From contig JAHBMJ010000232.1 in assembly GCA_018398765.1 (NCBI GenBank), forward strand, positions 1 through 28,478: a stretch of 28,478 nucleotides of DNA. The letters are read 5' to 3'. Positions 8,705 to 16,598 of this stretch are shown here, in pieces. Source of the DNA: Chromera velia. Its lineage: Eukaryota; Sar; Chromeraceae. The translations under genes and the position numbers were made by a program. The notes under the pieces were generated by a model. The model did no database searches and was not told the origin of the DNA. It saw only the letters and a program-made list of their open reading frames with translations. Position 1 is the stretch's first letter. Each line of letters opens with the position of its first letter.

Positions 8705-10287
8705 TCAGTCCTTCACAACCATCACAGGAAGCTTTGCGTGTTCGACAACGAATTTAGAAACGCTTCCCAGGAAGAAACGGCGAAAGCTTCCCAGCCCACG
8801 GCATCCCACAACGAGGAGGTCACTCTTCAACCTCTCGCCCTGCATGCACAGCACAAAAAGATTAAAAAAAAAAAAACGATGCAGAAAGCATCAATAAAGA
8901 GCTACAGGCATCCCACAATGAGGTCACTCTTCAACCTCTCGCCCTCCGCAGCACATCCAAAAGAGAGGACCAAGAAAGGAACAGAAGTGAAGGAAGGAAG
9001 GAAGAAACGAGAGCAGGCGGCCACACCCCCGCACACATGCACAGAGACAAACAGAGAGAAGCAGGAAGACAAAAGACAAATGTAAATGCAAACACCCATA
9101 CTGCCACCGAGAAAGCAGATGCAAAAGGGGCGAAAAAATCTCCATCACCAACCATACATGACACGGAAGTCTACACATGCAGACACACACACACACACAC
9201 GCACATACACCCCCCCACCCCCACCCCAACACACACACCATACAAGCATACGCTCAAACACACGGGGAGAGACAACAAAAGAGACCCCAAGTAGAGAGAA
9301 AGAAGAAAGAAAGAAGCACACGACCGACCGCCTCGCAAACGAGTGCGCCAATCTGATGAGCGCTCGTGGAGTTCTCCAGAGGAAGGAGCAATTTGAACAG
9401 CTTCGGGTGGTGCTCCTTCAGCTCGGCATCACTGATTCCCCCCTTCAAATTTTTCAGCTTCTCATCCGTTGCCTTCACATATTCCTGGGCCAGCTTCGAG
9501 ACCAACTGGTTGCACTTATCCACCACAGCCTCGTTCTGCTGCTTCACCCTCTCGTGAGTCAGGCCGCTCAGGTTGGAATCGGGCCACACAGCGAAGGTCG
9601 GGTAGGCTGCTGCGCAAAAACGGGAGAGCCCAGGAAACGATGAACACATGCATCGACATAAAGTGCATTCAGAACTCTTCGTGTGACAGTCTCGTAATCC
9701 CCGAACAGGCTGCGTGCCTGCCTGACTGACTGACTGACTTGCGTGACTCTGCATAAGGAGGAGGTGTTCCAAAGTCGCCCTCTCCCAGATGGTGGTCAAC
9801 ACGACAACGTCATTGGGAGTCAGGTCGAGGTGCTTGGCAAGCCAGGCAACGGCACGCTCGCTGTACTCAGAGCTGTCCACGCACACCTACAAGGTAACGC
9901 AGAACACGGCAAACAGGGAGAGGCAAGGGGTGTGGGAATCAGGAAACAGAGAAGAGCAAGCACTTGCTTGAAAATGGTTGGCCTCACAGAGGAGACGGAA
10001 GAAGAGAAATGGCATCAACAAAGAAAACAATGAAGGAACGCACTCGCTCATTCTACATGCGTGTTCGGAGCAGATCACGCCTACAACTGAATGGCCAACA
10101 GAGCACAATCCTGCGCGTTTCTTGCACAGTCCATGCACAAGAAGTTCGATCGACTGACAGTGAAAAGACGGGACTTGAAGTCAGCGGGATCAGCTCCAGG
10201 AGTCTCAGCAGCCTTCTTCTCCCGAAATTCGCTGATCTGACGGAGAAGCTCTTCAATCAGATCGTCAACGGAGCGGTGCTGAGGCAT
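8705..10287 (-). CDS. Universal stress protein, five exons
   Basis: Predicted 251-residue cytosolic UspA-fold protein. Exons in transcription order: 10287-10159, 9886-9739, 9609-9329, 9170-9108 and 8839-8705 (TGA at 8705-8707). All introns are GT-AG, with joining phases 0, 1, 0 and 0. The ATG at 10287 is the first in frame and has A at -3. Strand 1 and its helix are RLFTVCVDSSEYSERAVAWL, with the expected Asp at residue 47. The C-terminus carries an intact G-x2-G-x9-G-S nucleotide-binding motif (G219, G222, G232, S233), so an ATP-binding type is expected. Family members usually have about 140-160 residues; the excess is a 43-residue N-terminus and a long Lys/Leu-rich middle (residues about 120-186). 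Exon 4 (63 bp) is the least certain: it is placed by phase and by the expected 'V...GD' strand before SDLLVVG. The physiological role is inferred only from the family (stress or nucleotide sensing). Confidence 0.85.
8801..8966 (-). repeat. Tandem partial duplication of USP exon 5 start
   Basis: The block 8801-8861, which covers the splice acceptor and first codons of USP exon 5, is repeated at 8908-8966, 107 bp away and inside intron 4. The intronic copy still reads GERLKSDLIVGCL but then meets a TAG at 8902-8904. It has lost three bases and has a poorer acceptor (GCGGAG instead of ATGCAG). It would act as a poison exon if used. Confidence 0.8.
9181..9245. repeat. CA/C-rich simple repeat in USP intron 3
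   Basis: An (AC)n run followed by CCCCCACC-type and further CA repeats. It lies between exons 3 and 4 and, read on the minus strand, forms a GT-rich tract just upstream of the exon 4 acceptor. Confidence 0.85.
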
Positions 10288-10997
10288 CTTTTTGATTCCT
10301 TCTTTGTTTATTTGAGAACGGTTGCAAGTGGTATGAGCCAATCAGCAAACGATGCACCTAATTCTTTTGGAATTCAAGTCAGTTCTGCAAGAGGAAGTTT
10401 CTGCTCAAAGACAACTGTATAACAATCAGTGAAACTGTTTGCATTCCACTCAGTTCTTACTTGGACATCTGTTCAGCTTGCTTCAAATCGAGAGAGGCAA
10501 TGAGACCAGGGTGGTCAGTCGCAGAACCCGTTTTTTGTTGAAAGAGTCGCAACTTTTCAGACTCAAATTCAGTGACGGCTCCAAAAGACTGCATGTATTA
10601 ATATATGAGTCGCGAGAAAAGAACGTATATACGTGTGCGTGACGTGGCGTCCGCGCGCGCGCGCGCGGCCCCCGGTCCCATGCATCAATTGGGCGCGCCA
10701 CTGCGGCGCCGCCGCGCTCAGACTGCAACACAAAAAGAAAAAAAGTTCAATATCAGATCGAGGTCTATATCGGTTGATCATCAATTAATCACATGTTGAT
10801 CATTCAACATGATCGATCGACAGCATCATACAGCATCATCATGCACCATGCATTCCAGCATTGAAATGCGTGAACCAGTACATACATTTGTTTTACTGCT
10901 TCACCTTTAAGGCCCCTCTAAGGCCTATCAGCGTTCATTCTTCTTCTTGAAGAACTTCTTTCTCTGAACATCCTTATCTTCTGTATTGTTGGCGCAA
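10288..10997. other. 5' flank of USP gene
   Basis: No coding signal. It should hold the USP promoter and 5' leader. A GC-rich island at 10640-10720 contains an uninterrupted (CG)8 at 10652-10667, followed by GGCGCGCC and GGCGCCGCC. Nothing resembling a TATA box at a defensible position was identified. Confidence 0.4.
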
Positions 10998-11433
10998 AAC
11001 AACACATATACCAAGACCAACTCAATTTAGTAAACCCATACAGCAAATTACGATTGTGATTGCAAATGTGAAAAATATTTTTATTATGTAAATAGTCTTT
11101 TGAGACTTACAACATGTTTCTGATAATATTTGTGAAGTCTGTACAAATTTTTAAGTTCGTACACGCCACCGAGTATGTTTACAAAAAAAATAAAATTTCA
11201 AAATTGGGATTCAATTTTTTGGGTTTCCGGGGCCGTCCGGCTTTGAATTTCATATTTTTTGCAAATATAATCGGTGGCGCGTACGAACTTGAAAATTTAC
11301 ACAGACTTCTCGAATATTATTAGAAACATGTTGCAAGTCTTAAAAGACTGTTTACACGATAAAAATATTTGTCACATTTGCAATCGCAATCGTAATCATG
11401 CCAAATTAAGTTGGTCTTGGTATATCGGTTGTT
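10998..11433. mobile_element. Foldback (long inverted repeat) element
   Basis: Two arms of about 165-185 bp face each other around an 80-90 bp centre. Matching landmarks: ATATACCAAGACCAAC at 11006 pairs with GTTGGTCTTGGTATAT ending at 11425, and AAGTTCGTACACGCCACCGA at about 11152-11171 pairs with TCGGTGGCGCGTACGAACTT at about 11271-11290, with one mismatch. The centre is itself partly palindromic. No coding sequence is present. This matches foldback or MITE architecture. The outer ends weaken at AACAAC, and no clear target duplication was found. Confidence 0.8.
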
Positions 11434-11804
11434 CACTGTTTCGTTTCTTTCTTCGCTTACTCTCTAGAGCTCAATCGTTCATTCGTTCATCCAACAAGCG
11501 AATCAAGCAGTTCGTGATATCCTGCTGCTGTGCCTTTATTCGAGGGCTTTTGTGGATGTTTGGTAGCCAGGCTGTACTTCCTTCGCCTACTCCAGACACG
11601 ACCCCCATGAAGATCTCTGGGCCTCTGCCTTCCGAGCTGCTCTGGAACCCTGCTACTTCCTCTACCACGCCACACACTGAACGTTCCGAGACCCTGAACG
11701 CCTCCGGAATCTCTCTTACTGATATATAAGCTGAGTGCTCTTTTTATTGATTCTTCTGCTTTCTGTTTAAATCCCTTCTATCTTTATCAGCAAAGTGATT
11801 CACA
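11434..11804. other. No confident gene
   Basis: A plus frame ending at 11729 closes with a Ser/Thr/Pro-rich tail (for example TSSTTPHTERSETLNASGIS), but it starts inside the foldback element, and the other two frames are equally broken. Left unassigned. Confidence 0.35.
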
Positions 11805-12644
11805 TATAGGGGTGTAAGAACGGGGGGGGGGGTGCGTTCGAGCTCTTAGGACTCCAGATCCGACGGGGTCCCCCCCGTTCGAGCTCTAGGGAGATCAGAC
11901 CCTGTGAACAGGGACCCCCCCGTTCGGAGAGCTCCAGGTAAGAAAAAGTGCTAGGTTATAAAGACAACCTAGATGATGACCTTCATGAAACCTAAACTAA
12001 TATTCTCAACTCTAACTCAAAACATACTTAAACTTTTGAAATTCTAGCTAAAATCTTCTTATAACATTTTGTAACTTGAATAAAATTAAGTTCAACATGA
12101 ATTGAATTTAACTCCGTCATATAATAGAGATTAATCAGCTTCTAATTTTTTCTAATTTATCATTAAATAAAGAATGGCAAAGGCAAAAACACTTGTGATA
12201 TAGATATTAGGTGATCGATGTGCCCTTTTGAAGTACGAATCTTCACAGCATCTTGAAAGGACTTCAGAGGGAAAGACAATGAAAAAATTAATGGTCGGCA
12301 ACGGATCAGCAATCTCAATGTCCGGGCTTAAACAGCAGCATCAGTAGTAGTGAGCGGTGTGAGGGTATCACAGTCAGCAGCAGTGTAAGGCAAGAGAAAA
12401 CAGAATAACCATACAAGAAAGCGACTGTTCACAGAAGGCGGGGCATGGCGGGGTAAGTGAATCATTCAGTAACAGACTCAAAAAATTAATTTTGATCGCG
12501 CGTACAATTTTGAAACTCTGTGCGCCCCCCCCCCCCTTTTCNCCCTTTTCGATCTGACGGGTCTCCCCCCTCATCGGGCAGGCTCCTGCCTGCCCCGCCG
12601 ACGGGGTCCCCCCCCCTGTCCAAAAGAGATTTTACACCCCTATA
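11805..12644. mobile_element. Inverted-repeat element with G11/C11 ends
   Basis: Left end TATAGGGGTGTAAGA at 11805; right end is its inverse, TTTTACACCCCTATA, ending at 12644. Just inside are an 11-base G run (11822-11832) and an 11-base C run (12526-12536). The motif GATC(C/T)GACGGG(G/T)TC with C runs recurs at about 11852 and 12550, and CGACGGGGTC at about 12599; GTTCGAGCTCT occurs twice near the left end. Possible target duplications are TA or an imperfect TTC(A/G)CA, so the superfamily is open. No transposase. 840 bp. Confidence 0.65.
12542..12542. other. Ambiguous base N
   Basis: Single undetermined base six bases after the C11 run, which probably marks a sequencing or assembly problem at that homopolymer. 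Confidence 0.95.
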
Positions 12645-12743
12645 TTCGCATAATAATAAGACAGCAAAATCCGTATGCGTTGTTTTGTCTTGGCTTTGAA
12701 TCCTGCTTTATGAACTGACTCCATGTATGCAGGAGGGAGCGTC

Positions 12744-12920
12744 TTGACCACCCAGGACCGAGAGGCAAGCGCATTGAAGGAGGAAGACAGGTGGAAGGAC
12801 TGGGAGATGGTTGAACTTCCTGACAAGAGGGCGGAGGATGTCGACGATAAGCTCCTTGAATGGCGGTCTTCTCCTTCTACTGACTTGCAGCCGCAGCATG
12901 CAGAGAGGGAGAGAAGGGGG
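12744..12920 (+). CDS. Possible orphan exon, unknown
   Basis: After a good acceptor (CCATGTATGCAG, ending 12731-12733) the plus frame reads a charged, protein-like segment with pieces LTTQDREASALKEEDRWKDW and MVELPDKRAEDVDDKLLEW. The antisense frame is less protein-like. No domain is recognised and no matching neighbouring exon was found. The boundaries are approximate. Confidence 0.3.
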
Positions 12921-13677
12921 GGGATGAAGAAGAGTCTCCATGACCCCTCCATCCATCCATCTCACCCAGGGGGTATTAATACAATGTTATGCATGAGGGT
13001 AGACCTATGGCAGTGCTAGAAGGGGGTATTTTTATTCACACAGCAAATTGGCAGAGGTTGGACATGAACAGCCGCTTGCTCGTTGTCTTATCTTCAAGAA
13101 TTAATGTGTGCAAAGAGGGAAAAATGCTAATACAGGGGCTGAGAAACCAGGGGGCAGCGAGAAGAACAAAAAGATTGTGAAGGCCCCTGTCATATTAATC
13201 GGCGGCAGTAGCAGTAGCAGCGGTAGTTGGAGGAGTAAACGGGGGTGTGAGCAGAAAGTCTGGTATGCCCATGCACTGTTCAATTCAATTCCCGCCTTCC
13301 AGAATCAGAGAAATATTCCCGGAGAGCGCGGGCGATGGGAATGGATTGCAGGGGCATGGGGAGCAGGAGCAGGAGGAGGGGGAAGGGGGTCTAGGGATTT
13401 TTTTCTGGCGTTCAGCTTCTCGTTTCTACTTCCCTCTGTCAGGTCTCCCTCTTTGATCCTGTCAAGTTCCGAGTCCACACCCATGCACCCTGACAGAGGG
13501 CACCTTTCCCCTTCCGTCTATCATAACAGATAAGGCTGTTCCTCTTCGAGACGTTTTCTCCATGGGCACTCAACCGGTTGACCAGTACTTGCAGCAAGAT
13601 TAGCGCAAACACCGGGAGGGATCAATTGTGGATAGGGATCAGGAAGACCTATCTTTTCGCCTGCTTGTATCCCCCTT
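12921..13677. other. No supported gene
   Basis: Contains a Gly/Ser-coding trinucleotide stretch at about 13200-13235 (GGCAGTAGCAGTAGCAGC) and G-rich tracts at about 13360-13395. The 141-codon plus frame from 13108 is compositional, and its reading is interrupted by low-complexity sequence. Confidence 0.35.
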
Positions 13678-14829
13678 TTAATCGCGTCTCTTTGGTACCT
13701 CAACGCCTATGCAGACCTCCGAAGGCTGCTGTGTGTGGCTGGTATTCCCCGACAAGAAGCCAATCAATTGATTAAACTGGGAAAAATGTTCGCTACTTTC
13801 AGATCCTTCTCGCTCCAAGCTGCTGTCTTCTGTCAAGGAGTGGCCGTTGTGCACCCTCACTGACGTTGTGCTACCTTTTATTAAGGAGTGGCCGTTGTAC
13901 GCTCTCACTGACGTTGTGCTGTCTTCTGTTGAAGAGTGGCCATTGTGCACCCTCACTAACGTTGTGCTGTCTTCTGTCGAGGAGTGGCCGTTGTGCGCCC
14001 TCATTGACATTGTGCTGCCTTCTGTTGAGGAGTGATCATTGTATGCCCTCACTGACGTTATGTTGCTTTCTGTTGAGGAGTGGCCATTATATGCCTTCAC
14101 TGACGTTGTGCTGCCTTCTGTCAAGGAGTGACCGTTGTATACCCTCACTAACGTTGTGCTGCCTTCTGTCGAGGAGTGGCCGTTGTGCGCCCTCACTGAT
14201 ATTATACTGCCTTCTATTGAGGAGTGGCCGTTGTGTGCTCTCACTGACGTTGTGCTGTCTTCTGTCGAAGAGTGGCCGTTGTGCACCCTCACTGACATTG
14301 TGCTGTCTTCTGTCGAGGGGTGGCCATTGTGCGCTCTCACTGACATTGTGCTGCCTTCTGTCGAGGAGTGACCATTGTATGCCCTCACTAACGTTATGCT
14401 GCCTTCTATTGGGGAGTGGCAGTTATGCGCTCTCACTGACGTTGTGCTGTCTTCTGTCGAAGAGTGGCCGTTGTGCACCCTCACTGATGTTGTACTGTCT
14501 TCTGTCGAGGAGTGGCCGTTGTGCGCTCTCACTGACATTCTGCTGCCTTCTGTCGAGGAGTGACCATTGTATGCCTTTACTGACGTTATGCTGCCTTCTG
14601 TCAAGGAGTGGCCGTTGTGTGCCTTCACTGACATTGTGCTGCCTTCTGTCAAGGAGTGACCGTTGTATACCCTCACTGACGTTGTGCTACCTTCTGTCGA
14701 GGAGTGGCCGTTCTGCACCCTCACTGACGTTGTGCTGCCTTCTGTTGAGGAGTGGCCGTTGTACGCTCCGGGTCCTCCCCCTTTACCCCATTGCTGCTGG
14801 TACCCCTCTCTCCGAGCCTTGCTCCCCCC
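13678..14829 (-). CDS. Possible repeat protein, 16-residue repeats
   Basis: One minus frame is open from a TGA upstream of 14829 to a stop at 13678, about 384 codons. The bulk is 20 copies of a 16-residue repeat, (V/M)(R/K)(A/V)(H/Y)NGHS(S/L)(T/I)E(G/D)S(T/I)(T/M)(S/L), in perfect register. The Asn, Gly, His and Glu positions are nearly invariant. Past the repeats it runs into a unique 50-residue C-terminus (for example SSEHFSQFNQLIGFLSG) ending VPKRRD. The Ser/Thr-rich, hydrophilic repeat would suit a secreted or surface protein, but no signal peptide or ATG is evident, so it would have to be an exon. The plus strand is also open for 344 codons, so coding status is uncertain. No family recognised. 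Confidence 0.35.
   Translation of the reverse strand, partial: GGSKARREGYQQQWGKGGGPGAYNGHSSTEGSTTSVRVQNGHSSTEGSTTSVRVYNGHSLTEGSTMSVKAHNGHSLTEGSITSVKAYNGHSSTEGSRMSVRAHNGHSSTEDSTTSVRVHNGHSSTEDSTTSVRAHNCHSPIEGSITLVRAYNGHSSTEGSTMSVRAHNGHPSTEDSTMSVRVHNGHSSTEDSTTSVRAHNGHSSIEGSIISVRAHNGHSSTEGSTTLVRVYNGHSLTEGSTTSVKAYNGHSSTESNITSVRAYNDHSSTEGSTMSMRAHNGHSSTEDSTTLVRVHNGHSSTEDSTTSVRAYNGHSLIKGSTTSVRVHNGHSLTEDSSLEREGSESSEHFSQFNQLIGFLSGNTSHTQQPSEVCIGVEVPKRRD
13820..14772. repeat. 48-bp tandem repeat array, about 20 copies
   Basis: Copies start every 48 bp (13861, 13909, 13957 and so on to 14725) with no indel anywhere. A typical unit begins TGACGTTGTGCTG and contains GTCGAGGAGTGGCCGTTGTG. Copies differ mainly by transitions, often at CpG sites: GACGTT/GACATT, GTCGAG/GTCAAG/GTTGAG, GCCGTT/GCCATT, TGCGCC/TGCACC/TATGCC. 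Confidence 0.95.
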
Positions 14830-15356
14830 TCAGCGCTCACTCTTTGCACTTAATTCTCCCCTGGTGGCTCGTTTGGAGGCACCTGCTGACTGCCCTGTAG
14901 TGGGCCGCCTGCCTCCTTACTCACATAAAGGCGTATATCTGCAGGCCCACAGGTCCTGTCTAGGATTGCCTGCCTTATAACCGAGGGAGGAAGGGGGAGA
15001 GAAGATGAACCTGAAGGGCCAGGGGGGAAGACGGGAGGAGGGCAAGACAATACCGCATAGACAGACAGAAAAGGTCGATCGGGGAGGGGTATGTGGAGAG
15101 AGAGAGAGAAAGAGAGGCGAGCGGCATCAGTTCGTTCTATTGGCTTCTTGAGAGCCCAGTCACTATGACGGACAAGCGTGTGGGGCAATCTGCAGTAGTA
15201 CGGAATGCGGCTCCTCACGGAGCATGCAGGGCTCTCTGCAGCACTGCGATGTGTGGAGGGACTCTCTGGAACTCAAATCATCAGAAACTCCCCCTTTGGC
15301 TTCCCTTAATTTCTTCCACATAATTGAAGTGGGAACAGACACAGAGATGAGCATAC
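14830..15356. other. No supported gene
   Basis: Antisense frames of up to 122 codons are present but lack recognisable motifs. A GAGA-rich tract lies at about 15090-15118. In the minus direction this stretch follows the cyclase-like fragment, but I see no continuation of the cyclase domain in it. Confidence 0.35.
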
Positions 15357-15442
15357 CTAAATGCCATGCAGACTGCACGCTCCTCTTGAAGGGCCTCTGC
15401 TACCGATGGAGGAAGCAACTCTAGAAGCAACTCCTGTGCCTC
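15357..15442 (-). pseudogene. Lone exon-like fragment of a class III nucleotide cyclase
   Basis: Minus strand reads EAQELLLELLPPSVAEALQE followed by ERAVCMAF, then a donor (TTTAG/GTATGC, GT at 15356-15355). The pattern 'LL..LLP.SVAE.L..G' is the signature at the helix leading into class III adenylyl/guanylyl cyclase domains. The catalytic parts (FSDIVGF-type metal site and beyond) are not found downstream on this strand, and upstream the frame passes into an A11 tract (15443-15453, reading as lysines). It is either one exon of a gene whose other exons lie outside, or a gene fragment. If real it would be membrane or cytosolic cAMP/cGMP signalling. Confidence 0.4.
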
Positions 15443-15464
15443 TTTTTTTTTTTGCCTTCCCGTG

Positions 15465-15870
15465 AAAGGCATTGACTGGGTTTTCCATGATTCGGCCTCT
15501 GCTTAGTACCTGGCTCTGTGATCTGTCATTGGTTGCTTGGTCAGAGCATGTTGCAGATGGGGGTTGAAGTTTTGAAGTGGCAAGCATGTGAGGTCGTCTT
15601 TGCGGTAGCTTTAAGTCTGCTGAAGGCATTGAGTCAGACTAGGTTTTCCGTGATTCGGCCTCTGCTTGGTACCCGGCTTTATGATCTGTCATTAGTTGCT
15701 TGGTTAGAGCGTGTTGCAGATGGGGGGTTGAAGTCTTGAAGTAGCAAGCATGTGAGGTCGTCCTTGCGGTAGCTTTCAGTCTGCTGAAAGGCATTGACTG
15801 GGGTTTCTGTGATTCGGCCTCTTCTTGGTACCTGGCTCTATGATCTGTCATTGGTTGCTTGGTTAGAGCA
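15465..15870. repeat. Tandem repeat, about 160-bp unit, 2.5 copies
   Basis: Units begin AAGGCATTGA near 15465, 15622 and 15788, each followed by TGATTCGGCCTC and GATCTGTCATT. The third copy ends at about 15870. Lengths differ, so frames are not conserved. It starts close to the upstream side of the cyclase-like fragment. Confidence 0.85.
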
Positions 15871-16598
15871 TTATAGGGGAGTAGAGAAGTAAACTGATTC
15901 AGGCAACAAACGTATACGTGATGCGGGTACCCCTCCTAGCACCCTCCCAAGCACTCGTCTCCCTAGAGCTTCCAAAGGAAAAGACAGAATGGTTCCTCAT
16001 CAGTTCAGCATATGATCCCGGGGTTTCCACCCCTCAGAAGCTCCTCAGCCCAGCCTCCAGGTTTTGTTCCTTCTCTCCACTGTCCAGTGAGAAAAAAACG
16101 TCCAGTAAGAAAAAAAAAAGGAACTGAGAGAAAGATCGGACCCCCTGTCCTCCCTCCTATGCTTAGCCCAACCTCCTAAAAGCTGTCAGATGAAATAAAG
16201 ATCTTGACGCTGTTTGAATTTCGCTTTTGTACCCTTTCACTGTATAACACCCTTTCTTGCACTGCTGCCACCGCCTATTTATTGATTGATTAATTAATTA
16301 ATGCCAAACCCTAGGTGGAGTTAGAACTCCCGGGCGGTGCATACATGCATGGATCTGTTTAATTATACCAGCTGCAAGCTAAGTGGACGACAGTTATTGG
16401 AACTTAATCTAATCAATCATTTACCATAATATGATGAGAAATTTTAAAGAGGAGAGAGGGTTGAGAGCGCAAGAGCGATGTGATGAACTTGTGAACCCCC
16501 AGATCAGAAAAGGAGGTGGATGCAAAAGGTGAGTCACAATGAGTGAAGCGGTCTAATTAAATTAATGCCAACCACTGTAAAAAGCCTTGTTTGGCAGT
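15871..16598. other. No gene; 3' flank of the retrotransposon
   Basis: Non-coding. Holds a (TTAA)n/GATT-rich tract at about 16280-16302 and a second AT tract at 16550-16562, both followed by TAATGCCAA. One of these is probably the junction of the minus-strand retrotransposon's 3' tail. A-rich runs at about 16090-16120. Confidence 0.45.

Noticed and set aside
9254..9886. 210-codon uninterrupted ORF on the minus strand
   Set aside because: It reads through the 129-bp intron 2 and past the exon 3 donor of the USP gene. The intronic part (for example CTLCRCMCSSFPG) does not fit the family.
11274..11729. 151-codon plus ORF
   Set aside because: Its first third lies in the right arm of the foldback element. 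The rest has no recognised motif and competes with equally plausible frames.
13866..14900. 344-codon plus-strand ORF, Leu/Cys-rich (SLTLCCLL repeats)
   Set aside because: It is the antisense reading of the 48-bp array. Its unique ends look less protein-like than the minus frame's C-terminus, and openness follows from the period being a multiple of 3.
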